Positions 13,814 to 22,461 of a DNA stretch of 28,700 nucleotides are shown here, piece by piece (within the stretch, counting starts at the first letter, position 1; the number at the start of each line of letters is the position of its first letter). The DNA is from an uncultured Actinomycetes bacterium (lineage in GTDB: Bacteria > Actinomycetota > Actinomycetes > Nanopelagicales > Nanopelagicaceae), in NCBI GenBank assembly GCA_903839585.1, contig CAIMCU010000198.1, positions 1 through 28,700 on the forward strand. Reading direction: 5' to 3'. The notes beneath the pieces were generated by a model, which was not told where the DNA came from, searched no databases, and saw nothing but the letters and a program-made list of their open reading frames with translations. The translations under genes and the position numbers were made by a program.

Positions 13814-14806
13814 TCAATCTCGTGGAACTATTGAACGCGGTGAAGTGATAAAGCCCCATCCCCACGAGAAGTGCATGACAGGTAACACCGCAATCAATGT
13901 GATTAACTCGCGAATAGTTTGAGAGATTCGTATCGATCCGCCAATGACAAAGAGGACGTAAACAATTGCGGGAACAAAGAGGATTGGCGAAATAGTTAGA
14001 CCTAAGACAATTGAAGCAGTTGTTCCTAGAAGCGTGAATGGAGGGGCTAGGTATCGGTAATTAACTGTTCCTGAGTGTCTGCGTGATACCACTCTTCGCC
14101 AACGCCCATACTCGAAGTACTGGCGAGCTAACTTACGAAAGGTTGGTCTTGGACGGTACGTAACGTGAAGTCTCGGATCAAAATAAACCCTTCCACCATT
14201 TTTTCGTAACCGATGGTTTAACTCCCAATCTTGAGCTCTGATGAACCTCTCATCAAACCCACCTGCTGAGGCAAGAGCTGACTTAACAAAAACTCCAAGA
14301 TAGACCGTGTCGACATCGCCTGCAGCTCCACCTGTATGAAACTTTGAAGCCCCGACACCAAAAGAGCTTCGCATCGCGGTTGCAACCGCTTTTTCAAAGT
14401 GCGTCACACCTTCTGCGGCCATTACTCCACCCACATTTACCGCACCTGTCTCCTTAAGGGTCTGAACAGCAAGGGTTATGTAGTTTGTAGGAATCTCAGC
14501 ATGGCCATCAACTCGCACAACGACTTCGCCCGTTGACTTGGCAAGAGCTAAGTTCAATCCAGCTGCTGTCTTTCCTGTTGGACTTTCCACTAGAACTATT
14601 CGGGAGTCCTGCAGTGCTAGCTGATTTGCGATCTTATTGGTGTGATCCTTTGAAGGCCCCAATGCAAGAATGACTTCGAACTTTCCGGAGTAATCCTGAG
14701 AAAGAATTGCTCGAATAGCTTCTGCCAGGTGAGCCTCTTCATTGAGCACAGGCAGGATCACACTAACTGCCGGTGAGGCAGATAACGCATCGCTGGATGT
14801 CGACAT
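13814..14806 (-). CDS. Family 2 glycosyltransferase, ExoA-like, membrane-associated
   Basis: From ATG 14806 the protein has 330 residues. It has SVILPVLNEEAHLAEAI, a VRVDGHAEIP nucleotide-sugar/metal site in place of DxD, RAQDWELNHRLRKNGG with the catalytic-base Asp region, and FRKLARQYFEYGRWRR as in ExoA-type transferases. Three or so hydrophobic segments at the C-terminus anchor it in the membrane. It probably adds a sugar to a lipid-linked glycan; donor and acceptor are unknown. A longer frame begins at 14911 but would run across the promoter of the divergent LCP gene. A TACGGT box lies 9 nt upstream of 14806. The SpoIID-like gene follows after one base. Confidence 0.88.
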   Translation of the reverse strand: MSTSSDALSASPAVSVILPVLNEEAHLAEAIRAILSQDYSGKFEVILALGPSKDHTNKIANQLALQDSRIVLVESPTGKTAAGLNLALAKSTGEVVVRVDGHAEIPTNYITLAVQTLKETGAVNVGGVMAAEGVTHFEKAVATAMRSSFGVGASKFHTGGAAGDVDTVYLGVFVKSALASAGGFDERFIRAQDWELNHRLRKNGGRVYFDPRLHVTYRPRPTFRKLARQYFEYGRWRRVVSRRHSGTVNYRYLAPPFTLLGTTASIVLGLTISPILFVPAIVYVLFVIGGSIRISQTIRELITLIAVLPVMHFSWGWGFITSPRSIVPRD

Positions 14807-14815
14807 AACGAATAC

Positions 14816-14821
14816 ACCGTA
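14816..14821 (-). promoter_or_regulatory. -10 box (TACGGT) for the glycosyltransferase-SpoIID operon
   Basis: On the minus strand TACGGT is followed by 9 nt and then ATG 14806, so a leader of about 2-3 nt is expected. The spacing is less ideal than at the other sites. Confidence 0.4.
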
Positions 14822-14830
14822 CCGTGCAAG

Positions 14831-14836
14831 TAGGCT
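14831..14836 (+). promoter_or_regulatory. -10 box (TAGGCT) for the LCP gene, leaderless geometry
   Basis: TAGGCT is followed by 7 nt and then GTG 14844. The same hexamer is used at dapD. This site decides the GTG start over the upstream ATG at 14742. Confidence 0.6.
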
Positions 14837-14843
14837 TACGCCT

Positions 14844-15953
14844 GTGAAATCCACTCGCTCAATTCGGATAATTACCTCTCTATCTGTGGGAGTAGTTCTT
14901 ATCGCCTCCATTTCATGGTTGGGGCTGGGGCGGGTTAGCGGTCAGATTTCGCGCATCGATGTTTTTGCCGGGATGAAGGATCGACCTGAGAAAGTATCTA
15001 AAGCCCTCAACTATCTTCTTGTAGGTTCAGATACTCGCGAGGGTTTAACTAAGGCACAGATAAAGCAGTTAAAGGTTGGAAGTACAGCCGTTGCTGCGGG
15101 TGGTCGCTCAGATACGATGCTACTGCTTCATATTAGTAAGTCTCGAGACCGCGCATATTTGATCTCACTCCCAAGGGACTCACTAGTGACAATTCCTGAA
15201 CACCTTAGTAGTCGTGATAACAAGACAATGGTCGGTGCCGCTTCAGGAAAACTTAACTGGGCCTTTGCGTATGGTGGTGCTCCACTCTTGATTCGAACAA
15301 TCGAAGGTGCGACTAATCTAAAGATAGATCACTATATTGAGATCAGTTTTGCTGGCTTTGCAGGTATGGTCGATGCACTTGGGGGTGTAGAGGTCTGCAC
15401 CAAAGTAGATATTGATGATCCGAAGAGCCACTTAGTTTTACCAGCGGGGGTACATACCCTCGATGGAATTGAGGCGCTCAAGTATGTGCGTACTCGTGAC
15501 TTTGATGGACGTGGCGACATTGGAAGAATGCAGCGTCAACAGCAGTTCCTTAGCTCTCTTCTGCGTAAAGCCACAAGCAGCGGTGTACTTTTAAATCCAA
15601 TTAAGATGGTCAACTTTATTAATGCATCTCTTGCAAGCGTCAAGATGGATTCACAGCTAGAGTCAAATGACATTCTTACCCTTGGTAAGCAGTTACGAGG
15701 ACTCTCATCTGGAAATGTTCGAACCCTGACTGTTCCTCTCTCCAACGCAAATGGAAACGTCGCAGGCGTTGGCTCTGTTGTCGTTTGGAGTCCGACATTA
15801 GCCACCGAGCTTTGGGATCGCTTGCGTGAAGATAAATCAATTCTTGATGTTGTCACTCCATCACCTTCGGCAAGCGAGACAGCGGCCCCAGAAGTAATCG
15901 ATAAGTTCAAATCTCGTACAGCCGCCGAGAACCCATGCGGGGCAATCAAGTAA
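14844..15953 (+). CDS. LytR-CpsA-Psr (LCP) family glycopolymer transferase
   Basis: From GTG 14844 the protein has 369 residues: a short basic N-terminus (KSTRSIR), one signal anchor (to about residue 27), then an extracellular LCP domain with LNYLLVGSDTREG, RSDTMLLLHIS, ISLPRDSLVTIP, KLNWAFAYGG, ALKYVRTRDFDGRGDIGRMQRQQQFL. LCP enzymes move lipid-linked glycopolymers onto peptidoglycan, arabinogalactan in mycobacteria. The Arg and Asp residues that bind the pyrophosphate lipid are present. The ATG at 14742 would overlap the divergent glycosyltransferase by 65 nt and add residues unlike an LCP N-terminus. Neighbours (glycosyltransferase, UDP-glucose dehydrogenase, SpoIID-like protein) fit surface polysaccharide assembly. 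Confidence 0.9.
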   Translation: MKSTRSIRIITSLSVGVVLIASISWLGLGRVSGQISRIDVFAGMKDRPEKVSKALNYLLVGSDTREGLTKAQIKQLKVGSTAVAAGGRSDTMLLLHISKSRDRAYLISLPRDSLVTIPEHLSSRDNKTMVGAASGKLNWAFAYGGAPLLIRTIEGATNLKIDHYIEISFAGFAGMVDALGGVEVCTKVDIDDPKSHLVLPAGVHTLDGIEALKYVRTRDFDGRGDIGRMQRQQQFLSSLLRKATSSGVLLNPIKMVNFINASLASVKMDSQLESNDILTLGKQLRGLSSGNVRTLTVPLSNANGNVAGVGSVVVWSPTLATELWDRLREDKSILDVVTPSPSASETAAPEVIDKFKSRTAAENPCGAIK

Positions 15954-15982
15954 CAAGGGCAGCTTTCACAATCCCTTTGCTT

Positions 15983-15988
15983 TAGACT
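15983..15988 (+). promoter_or_regulatory. -10 box (TAGACT) for UDP-glucose dehydrogenase, leaderless geometry
   Basis: TAGACT is followed by 7 nt and then ATG 15996. It lies in the 42-bp gap after the LCP gene, with no Shine-Dalgarno sequence. Confidence 0.6.
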
Positions 15989-15995
15989 CAATCTC

Positions 15996-17306
15996 ATGGC
16001 GCTCAAACTCTCAGTTATTGGATGCGGCTATCTTGGGGCAACTCATGCCGCTGCTATGTCCTCGCTAGGTTTTGAGGTCGTGGGAATCGATACGGATCCA
16101 CATAAAGTAGAGCTTCTTAACAAGGGTGAGCTTCCATTCTATGAACCCGGGTTAGACACTCTGCTCACACAAGAGATGAAAACTGGGCGTCTTAAATTTA
16201 CAACTGATTACTCATCTGTCAGCGATGTCGATGTCCACTTTATCTGCGTTGGTACTCCTCAAAGCGTTGATGGATTGGCAGCAGACCTAACCTATGTCTA
16301 TGCATCGGTTGAAGCCATCGCGCCGCACCTTAAAGAAGGCTCACTCGTTGTTGGAAAATCCACCGTTCCAGTCGGTACCGCCCAAGCGCTTAAAGACAAG
16401 CTAGCAATTACCGCACCACAATCTGATCTTGCCTGGAACCCAGAGTTTCTTAGGGAAGGATTTGCTGTTGAAGACACCCTTAAGCCAAATAGATTGGTAG
16501 TTGGAGTAACGAGCAATAGCGCTGAAAAGATATTACAAGAGGTTTACCAGAGTTTAATCGATGCTGGAACTCCCTGGGTCCGTGCAGATTTACCGACAGC
16601 TGAGTTGGTAAAGGTTGCAGCAAACTCTTTCTTAGCAACGAAGATTTCATTTATTAACGCTATGGCTGAGGTGTGTGAAGCTGCAGGAGCAGATGTAACG
16701 GTTTTAGCGAAAGCCATTGGATACGACCCACGTATTGGAAGCCGTTTCCTTCAAGCAGGAATTGGTTTTGGAGGAGGTTGTCTTCCCAAGGACATTCGTG
16801 CCTTTATGGCAAGAGCACAAGAGTTAGGTGCAGAACAGGCACTTGAATTCTTACGGGAGATTGACGCTATAAATCTACGCTCTCGACAACGAGTAATTGA
16901 TGTAGTTCGTGCCGACCTCTCGGAAGACTTAACGCAGTACAAGCTAGCTATTCTCGGCGCAACCTTCAAACCAGATAGTGATGATGTGCGTGACTCTCCA
17001 GCGCTAGATATCGCTGCACAACTTCAAGCTGCGGGTGCGCACGTAGTCGTTCACGATCCAAAGGGAATTGAGCCCGCTAGAAAACGTTTTCCAAACTTGG
17101 ATTACGCTGAAAAGATTACAGACTGCGTCAAGGGTGCTGATGCAATCCTGCACTTAACTGAGTGGAAGGAGTATCGCGATCTCGATCCCGCTGTCATTGG
17201 TCAGTTGGTAAAGTCGAAATTCATCATCGATGGAAGAAACGCTTTAGATCGAGATAGGTGGAGAAGCGCTGGTTGGCGCTTCCATGCATTGGGGCGCACC
17301 GATTAA
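15996..17306 (+). CDS. ugd: UDP-glucose 6-dehydrogenase
   Basis: The 436-residue protein has the N-terminal NAD-binding motif GCGYLGATHAAAM with acidic GIDTD, the FICVGTP and GKSTVPVGTA segments, a central dimer domain with AELVKVAANSFLATKISFIN, the catalytic cysteine in GFGGGCLPKD (Cys262) and a C-terminal UDP-binding domain with LAILGATFKPDSDDVRDSPA. It oxidises UDP-glucose to UDP-glucuronate, a precursor for acidic surface polysaccharides. The length is usual. The last 23 nt overlap the CoA-binding protein gene. UDP-GlcA is a plausible feed for the adjacent glycosyltransferase (inference). Confidence 0.94.
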   Translation: MALKLSVIGCGYLGATHAAAMSSLGFEVVGIDTDPHKVELLNKGELPFYEPGLDTLLTQEMKTGRLKFTTDYSSVSDVDVHFICVGTPQSVDGLAADLTYVYASVEAIAPHLKEGSLVVGKSTVPVGTAQALKDKLAITAPQSDLAWNPEFLREGFAVEDTLKPNRLVVGVTSNSAEKILQEVYQSLIDAGTPWVRADLPTAELVKVAANSFLATKISFINAMAEVCEAAGADVTVLAKAIGYDPRIGSRFLQAGIGFGGGCLPKDIRAFMARAQELGAEQALEFLREIDAINLRSRQRVIDVVRADLSEDLTQYKLAILGATFKPDSDDVRDSPALDIAAQLQAAGAHVVVHDPKGIEPARKRFPNLDYAEKITDCVKGADAILHLTEWKEYRDLDPAVIGQLVKSKFIIDGRNALDRDRWRSAGWRFHALGRTD

Positions 17307-17700
17307 TACTCAGGAAGATATCGATACAGTCCTAGGAATGAAGGTTTGGGCGGTTGTCGGTTTGGGTAACAACCCTGAAAGACCTGCCTTTGGCGTTGCA
17401 AAACTCCTGCAAGACAAGGGCCACACAATCTTTCCTGTCTATCCCCGCGCTGAGACTGTTCATGGCCAGGTCGGTTACAAGAGTTTATCCGACATACCAA
17501 CCCCGATTGATGTAGTTGATTGTTTCGTTAACTCCTCAAGAGTTGGTGAGGTTGTTGATCAGGCGATCGAAATCGGCGCTAAAGCTATCTGGCTACAGTT
17601 AGATGTTATCGATGAAGCCGCTATCGCGCGTGCACAAGCAGCTGGTCTTATTGCGATTATGGATAGATGTCCTGCGATTGAGTACCGGAAAAAAGGCTAG
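17284..17700 (+). CDS. CoA-binding domain protein (YccU-like)
   Basis: The 138-residue protein is a single Rossmann-like CoA-binding domain: a helix ([13 protein letters not shown]), then [20 protein letters not shown], a conserved TIFPVYPR strand, the middle segment [20 protein letters not shown], and [21 protein letters not shown] with a final MDRCPAIEY. It resembles the CoA-binding half of succinyl-CoA synthetase alpha. Its cellular role is unknown. ATG 17284 lies inside the end of ugd. The stop TAG shares the palindrome CTAG with the stop of convergent purE. Confidence 0.88.
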   Translation: MHWGAPINTQEDIDTVLGMKVWAVVGLGNNPERPAFGVAKLLQDKGHTIFPVYPRAETVHGQVGYKSLSDIPTPIDVVDCFVNSSRVGEVVDQAIEIGAKAIWLQLDVIDEAAIARAQAAGLIAIMDRCPAIEYRKKG

Positions 17701-18203
17701 AACCCGGTCTTCTGATTTCGGCGAGAGATGAGGTTTGCGCCCTTTTCCTTTGCTTCAGCATTGATCTCTTTTAACTGTTCACTTACCTTGTCGGAGATCG
17801 CTTTGTCACTAACTCCTAGGATGCGCGCGGCAAGCAGGCCCGCATTCTTAGCGTTTCCAACGCCAACAGTTGCAACGGGAACCCCCGCAGGCATCTGCAC
17901 AATTGAGAGAAGTGAGTCCATGCCATCTAAGTTCTTTAACGCCACCGGTACTCCAATGACTGGAAGTGGTGTTAAAGATGCCACCATGCCTGGAAGGTGC
18001 GCAGCGCCTCCAGCACCTGCGATAATTACCTTTACACCCTTTGCTTGAGCGTTTTGTGCGAACTCAACCATCTCAAGTGGCATTCGATGTGCCGATACAA
18101 CTTCAGCGGTGTATGTAATTGAAAACAAATCTAAGATCTTTGCAGCCTCTTCCATAACTGGCCAGTCAGAGTCTGATCCCATGATGATCGCAACATCACT
18201 CAT
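17697..18203 (-). CDS. purE: N5-carboxyaminoimidazole ribonucleotide mutase, class I PurE
   Basis: From ATG 18203 the product has 168 residues with [37 protein letters not shown] and [14 protein letters not shown], the class I PurE signature. It converts N5-CAIR to CAIR in purine synthesis. The start is chosen because GGAG lies 6 nt upstream; the frame extends four codons further. It overlaps the purK end by 8 nt. The 3' end meets the CoA-binding gene with a shared CTAG. Confidence 0.95.
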   Translation of the reverse strand: MSDVAIIMGSDSDWPVMEEAAKILDLFSITYTAEVVSAHRMPLEMVEFAQNAQAKGVKVIIAGAGGAAHLPGMVASLTPLPVIGVPVALKNLDGMDSLLSIVQMPAGVPVATVGVGNAKNAGLLAARILGVSDKAISDKVSEQLKEINAEAKEKGANLISRRNQKTGF

Positions 18204-19308
18204 CGATTTCTCCACTCATGTAATCACGCGCGTGCTGCACGATCTCGGTTAATTCTAGAAGGTTTTCTCCAACTGCGTTGACATGTCCAATTTTGCGCCC
18301 GGGACGGACATCCTTCATGTACTGGTGGAACTTAAGCTGCGGATTACGGGCCATCAAGTGAAGGTATGGGCGATACATATCGCCTTTTTCTCCACCCAAG
18401 ATATTTCCCATCACAGCAAAAGGCGCTGTCATTGATGTCTCGCCCAGAGGAAGATCCAAAATTGCGCGCAGGTGCTGCTCGAACTGGCTAGTCATAGCCC
18501 CCTCAATACTCCAATGCCCCGAGTTATGGGCTCGCATTGCAAGCTCATTTATAAACAACTCATCGCCTTTAACGAAAATTTCAACGGCCATTACGCCGAT
18601 TAACCCCACCTCATCAGCTATCGCTAGTGCAAGTGCTTGAGCTTTGGATGCAACCTCATCGCTCAATGTAGGTGCAGGTGTAATCGTTAGTGTGCAAATA
18701 CCATCTACTTGAACTGTTTGAGTTGGAGCCCATGTCGTTGCCTGACCATGAGGAGAGCGAGCAACCATAACCGCTATCTCGCTATCAAAGTCGATGAGCT
18801 CTTCAATTAACAAGGATGGATTGCTCCCTAAAATCTCCTTTAGCTGATCTTCGCTCTCAACCTTCCAAACACCGCGACCGTCGTAGCCACCTGAGATTTT
18901 CTTTGCAATGACTGGATATTGAGTTACAGCTGAGGAGTCGGTAATAACCTGGCTTCTTGGAGCTGGGTAGCCAGCAAGCCTCTTTCGCATCGCCGCCTTA
19001 TCTTGAGAAAATTCAAATGCCGAAGATGGTGGATAAACCTGTACACCCTCAGCTTCTAAGCCACGAATCACAGAGAGTGGAACGAGCTCATGCTCAAATG
19101 TGACAACATCACACAACTTTGCAAACTCTTTAAGTGCAGCTAAATCCTTGTAATCACCAACTTTATGTTTGCAAACCTGTGCTCCAGAATCGAGTTCGGA
19201 GTCTGCGAAGAGAATTAAGTTAACGCCGAGAGATAAAGCTGGTGCGACGGTCATTCGAGCCAACTGACCCGCACCGATGATTCCGACGGTTGGAAATCTC
19301 TCTCTCAC
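18196..19308 (-). CDS. purK: 5-(carboxyamino)imidazole ribonucleotide synthase
   Basis: The 370-residue ATP-grasp protein begins [20 protein letters not shown], then has [50 protein letters not shown] and [20 protein letters not shown], as in PurK. With ATP and bicarbonate it carboxylates AIR to N5-CAIR, the substrate for PurE encoded next. The start is GTG 19308, 4 nt after the birA stop. Translation may be coupled to birA. A TACGAT box 6 nt before the GTG, within the birA end, could also drive purKE separately. Confidence 0.95.
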   Translation of the reverse strand: MRERFPTVGIIGAGQLARMTVAPALSLGVNLILFADSELDSGAQVCKHKVGDYKDLAALKEFAKLCDVVTFEHELVPLSVIRGLEAEGVQVYPPSSAFEFSQDKAAMRKRLAGYPAPRSQVITDSSAVTQYPVIAKKISGGYDGRGVWKVESEDQLKEILGSNPSLLIEELIDFDSEIAVMVARSPHGQATTWAPTQTVQVDGICTLTITPAPTLSDEVASKAQALALAIADEVGLIGVMAVEIFVKGDELFINELAMRAHNSGHWSIEGAMTSQFEQHLRAILDLPLGETSMTAPFAVMGNILGGEKGDMYRPYLHLMARNPQLKFHQYMKDVRPGRKIGHVNAVGENLLELTEIVQHARDYMSGEIDE

Positions 19309-19312
19309 CTGC

Positions 19313-20083
19313 CTATCGTAGATGAATTACATCTCCGGCAGTAACTCGATCTCCGCTCTCAAGTAAAAGTGCTCCACTTGAATCTATATCGAGTGCTCGG
19401 CTTTCAATGATTTTGCCCTGCGGTAAATGTACTTGGACGAGTTTGCCAAGGGTCGAGCTCATGTCGCGGTATCGATCTACGAAGATTTCCCCAGAGTTCC
19501 ATGATTGATACGCATGCTCAATCTCATCTAGAACCTTAACCAAGAGATTATTTCGATTAAGTTCGCTACTACCGGCAATCAACAGTGAGGTCGCATTCAG
19601 TACAGGAAGCTCGCTCGTTGTCATCTCAATATTCAAGCCCACTCCAACTACAACACCCAAACCCTGTACTTGGGCGATGATGCCTCCAACTTTCTTTTCT
19701 CCAATGAGTAAATCATTTGGCCACTTGAGCGAAACAGGCTCTGCCGATGTCACAACTGAGTTGAGTGCTCTAGCTACCGCCATACCGGTTAATAGGGGAA
19801 GAAATCCCCAATCACTTTTCTCCCGTTTTGCTTCAAAGTAGAGTGAGAAGAGAAGCGCAGTGGAATGTGGTGCAGAAAAATCTCTGTCCAATCTTCCACG
19901 GCCTGCGCTTTGAAACTCTGCAACGATGACATCACCGTTATGCGCCTTATCTGTTTGAACTTTTTGAATCAAATCATCTTGAGTTGATGTGGTGAGTTCG
20001 ACCACGCTTACTCGCCAGTACTGCGAAAGTTTGCTCTCTATGAGCCGCTGATCAAGCGGTGCTCTTGGCGTATTTGTACCCAC
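19313..20083 (-). CDS. birA: Biotin--[acetyl-CoA-carboxylase] ligase, monofunctional
   Basis: From GTG 20083 the product has 256 residues with VVELTTSTQDDLI, the biotin/ATP-binding AEFQSAGRGRLDRDF, SLKWPNDLLIGEKKVGGI and a C-terminal SH3-like segment (about 210-256). There is no N-terminal helix-turn-helix, so it is a class I ligase that should not act as a repressor by itself. It biotinylates the AccA carrier lysine encoded nearby. The ATG upstream at 20119 would overlap accD. A TACGGT box 7 nt before GTG 20083 supports the chosen start. Confidence 0.9.
   Translation of the reverse strand: MGTNTPRAPLDQRLIESKLSQYWRVSVVELTTSTQDDLIQKVQTDKAHNGDVIVAEFQSAGRGRLDRDFSAPHSTALLFSLYFEAKREKSDWGFLPLLTGMAVARALNSVVTSAEPVSLKWPNDLLIGEKKVGGIIAQVQGLGVVVGVGLNIEMTTSELPVLNATSLLIAGSSELNRNNLLVKVLDEIEHAYQSWNSGEIFVDRYRDMSSTLGKLVQVHLPQGKIIESRALDIDSSGALLLESGDRVTAGDVIHLR
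19315..19320 (-). promoter_or_regulatory. Possible internal -10 box (TACGAT) for purKE
   Basis: On the minus strand TACGAT spans the last codons of birA, followed by 6 nt and then GTG 19308. The geometry is right for a leaderless start, but a chance match inside coding sequence is possible. Confidence 0.35.
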
Positions 20084-20089
20084 GACTAG

Positions 20090-20095
20090 TACCGT
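20090..20095 (+). promoter_or_regulatory. -10 box (TACCGT) for accD, overlapping the birA box
   Basis: TACCGT is followed by 6 nt and then ATG 20102. It shares five of six base pairs with the minus-strand TACGGT box of birA. Confidence 0.6.
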
Positions 20096-20096
20096 A
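20091..20096 (-). promoter_or_regulatory. -10 box (TACGGT) for birA-purK-purE, overlapping the accD box
   Basis: On the minus strand TACGGT is followed by 7 nt and then GTG 20083. The 7-bp core TACCGTA reads as a -10 box on both strands. Confidence 0.6.
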
Positions 20097-20101
20097 CGGG
20101 T

Positions 20102-21673
20102 ATGAGTCCAGATCTGCATACAACTTCAGGAAAAATTGAAGATCTTCGCGAACGTGTCGAAGAGGCTATCCATGCAGGATCTGCCAGAGCAGTAGAAAAA
20201 CAGCATGCTAAAGGAAAGCTAACGGCGCGAGAGAGAATTGACCTTCTTGTCGATGCCGATTCCTTCACGGAGATTGATGAGTTTGCTCGCCACCGATCCA
20301 CTCAGTTCGGTATGGAGAAGAATCGTCCGTACGGCGATGGCGTTGTAATTGGAACTGCAACGGTAGATGGACGCCCAATCGCACTCTACTCACAGGACTT
20401 CACCGTTATGGGTGGAAGTTTGGGCGAGGTTCACGCAGATAAGATCGTAAAGATTGCCGAGTTTGCACTTAAGAGCGGTATCCCCCTTATTGGAATCAAT
20501 GACTCAGGTGGAGCACGTATTCAGGAAGGCGTTGCCTCACTCAACGGTTATGGAAAAATCTTTAGGTTAAATACACGCTCATCAGGTGTGATTCCTCAGA
20601 TCTCATTAATCCTTGGGCCTTGTGCAGGAGGATCTGCATACTCGCCAGCGCTTACAGATTTCACAGTGATGGTCAATGAAACCTCACATATGTTTATTAC
20701 TGGTCCAGATGTCATCAAGACTGTTACCGGTGAAGATGTCGGGATGGAAGAGCTAGGTGGTGCTCTCACTCACAACACCCGCTCTGGCAACGCGCACTAC
20801 TTAGCTGATAGCGAAGCTGATGCGATCGATTATGTGAAGGCTCTACTTTCTTATCTACCGTCTAACAACATGGATGGCTCTCCACATCTCCCGCCGACAC
20901 AAGGATTAGAAGAGAGCGCACAAGATGCAGCTCTGGATGTACTAATCCCAGATAGTCCAAATCAACCGTATGACATGAAGGTCTTAATCCAAACCCTTGC
21001 AGATGAGGGTGAGTTTCTTGAAGTTCACGCACTTTACGCCCCAAACATCATCGTCGGTTTTGCTCGCATCGAGGGTGAGTCTGTTGGAATTATTGCGAAT
21101 CAGCCATCGCAGCTAGCTGGAACACTCGACATAAACTCGAGCGAGAAAGCGGCTCGATTCCTCAGGTTCTGCGACGCCTTCAATATTCCAATTCTCACTC
21201 TTGTAGATGTTCCAGGTTTTCTCCCAGGTACTGAACAGGAGTGGAACGGCATTATTCGACGTGGCGCAAAGCTTCTTTACGCCTATGCCGAAGCATCGGT
21301 TCCCTTGGTTACCTTAATTACCCGGAAAGCTTATGGCGGTGCATTTATTGTGATGGGATCTAAGTACCTTGGAAGTGATATTAACTTCGCATGGCCAAGT
21401 GCAGAGATCGCAGTAATGGGGGCACAAGGAGCTGTGAACATCCTTTACAGAAAAGAGATCGCCGAAGCTAAGGACTCTGAAAAGGTGCGTGCTGAGTTAA
21501 TCAAGGATTACAGCGAGACTCTGTCAAACCCTTACGCTGCAGCTGAACGTGGAACTATCGATACGGTTATCGAACCTCATCAATCACGCGCGTATATAAC
21601 CAAAGCCTTTAGAACCCTTAAGACTAAGCGCGATACATTGCCAGCGCGCAAGCACGGAAATATTCCACTTTAA
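20102..21673 (+). CDS. accD5: Acyl-CoA (propionyl/acetyl-CoA) carboxylase beta subunit, AccD5-like
   Basis: The 523-residue carboxyltransferase has an N-terminal crotonase-fold half with [20 protein letters not shown] and [17 protein letters not shown], and a C-terminal half with [24 protein letters not shown] and [15 protein letters not shown]. It moves the carboxyl group from biotin to acyl-CoA and makes methylmalonyl- or malonyl-CoA. The presence of an epsilon subunit gene directly after favours an AccD5-type enzyme. Acyl preference cannot be fixed by reading alone. The stop and the accE start overlap as TAATG. It is divergent from birA across 18 bp. Confidence 0.93.
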   Translation: MSPDLHTTSGKIEDLRERVEEAIHAGSARAVEKQHAKGKLTARERIDLLVDADSFTEIDEFARHRSTQFGMEKNRPYGDGVVIGTATVDGRPIALYSQDFTVMGGSLGEVHADKIVKIAEFALKSGIPLIGINDSGGARIQEGVASLNGYGKIFRLNTRSSGVIPQISLILGPCAGGSAYSPALTDFTVMVNETSHMFITGPDVIKTVTGEDVGMEELGGALTHNTRSGNAHYLADSEADAIDYVKALLSYLPSNNMDGSPHLPPTQGLEESAQDAALDVLIPDSPNQPYDMKVLIQTLADEGEFLEVHALYAPNIIVGFARIEGESVGIIANQPSQLAGTLDINSSEKAARFLRFCDAFNIPILTLVDVPGFLPGTEQEWNGIIRRGAKLLYAYAEASVPLVTLITRKAYGGAFIVMGSKYLGSDINFAWPSAEIAVMGAQGAVNILYRKEIAEAKDSEKVRAELIKDYSETLSNPYAAAERGTIDTVIEPHQSRAYITKAFRTLKTKRDTLPARKHGNIPL

Positions 21674-21855
21674 TGAAGTTTACGATTACCCAAGGCAATC
21701 CAAGCGAAGAAGAGCTCCTTGCTCTCAAGAACGCAATTGCGCAACATAAATTACAGAGCCTGACACCGGTGATAAAGCGAAGCGTCTTTGGTCTGCCTCA
21801 ACTTCGCCAACCACTTCCCCATCAAATAACCTTCGGCGCACGTAAGAGTTCTTAA
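21673..21855 (+). CDS. accE: Acyl-CoA carboxylase epsilon subunit, AccE-like
   Basis: The 60-residue product starts KFTITQGNPSEEELLALKNAI, the pattern of actinobacterial AccE: a short beta strand with xxGNPxxEELAAL, then a helix and a basic tail. AccE stabilises the alpha-beta holoenzyme of AccA3-AccD5. It overlaps the accD stop by one base and lies 3 bp before maf. The location and the N-terminal motif make the call fairly safe despite the short length. Confidence 0.85.
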   Translation: MKFTITQGNPSEEELLALKNAIAQHKLQSLTPVIKRSVFGLPQLRQPLPHQITFGARKSS

Positions 21856-21858
21856 GCG

Positions 21859-22461
21859 ATGCCGACAATAGTTCTTGCTTCACAATCAACCTCACGATTG
21901 CGCCTTTTAGAAGGGGCTGGGCTTGCCCCTAAGGTTTTAGTCAGTAACGTGGATGAAGAAACAGAGTTTTTCAACGCAATGACTCCAGAAGATATGGTTG
22001 TAGCGCTTGCAATTGCAAAGGCGCATACCGTGCGAGAGTTGATTGATTACCCAGCGATAATTATTGGATGCGACTCAACCTTTGATGTTGATGGCGCCAC
22101 TTTTGGAAAGCCAGGAACTCCAGAGATCGCTAAGGAGCGCGCCCTCAGGATTAGTGGAAGATCTGGATTACTCCACACAGGTCACTGCATTATTGATACG
22201 GCTCAGGGTAGGGAGATCGCTGATCGCGTAACCACAAAGGTGGTTTTTTCTCAAATGTCTGAAGTCGAAATCGATGATTACATTGCATCTGGTGAGCCGC
22301 TGCACGTAGCAGGTGGCTTTACGCTAGATGGATTTGGCTCTCCCTTTATTCCAGTAATCGAAGGTGACTATACAAATGTGGTCGGTATCTCTATGCCATT
22401 TCTTCGTAGCGCGATGTCACAGCTTGGTTACTCATGGCCTGAAGTGAAGGAGATGCGATGA
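21859..22461 (+). CDS. maf: Maf-family nucleoside triphosphate pyrophosphatase
   Basis: The 200-residue protein has the N-terminal Maf motif [17 protein letters not shown], the [12 protein letters not shown] segment with the catalytic Asp, [20 protein letters not shown] and a C-terminal [13 protein letters not shown]. Maf enzymes hydrolyse non-canonical or pyrimidine NTPs and are linked to septum formation. The usual LAADTVV reads IIGCDSTF, a conservative change. Its place between acc genes is typical of actinobacteria. It overlaps the accA start by ATGA. Confidence 0.93.
   Translation: MPTIVLASQSTSRLRLLEGAGLAPKVLVSNVDEETEFFNAMTPEDMVVALAIAKAHTVRELIDYPAIIIGCDSTFDVDGATFGKPGTPEIAKERALRISGRSGLLHTGHCIIDTAQGREIADRVTTKVVFSQMSEVEIDDYIASGEPLHVAGGFTLDGFGSPFIPVIEGDYTNVVGISMPFLRSAMSQLGYSWPEVKEMR

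Noticed and set aside
14742..14843. ATG 14742 as start of the LCP protein
   Set aside because: It lies inside the glycosyltransferase gene, and the added residues do not resemble an LCP N-terminus. GTG 14844 has a matched -10 box.
14807..14911. N-terminal extension of the glycosyltransferase to 14911
   Set aside because: It would overlap the LCP promoter and start; the family begins at the SVILPVLNEE strand soon after Met 14806.
20084..20119. ATG 20119 as start of birA
   Set aside because: It would begin inside accD and across the shared promoter; GTG 20083 fits the promoter spacing.
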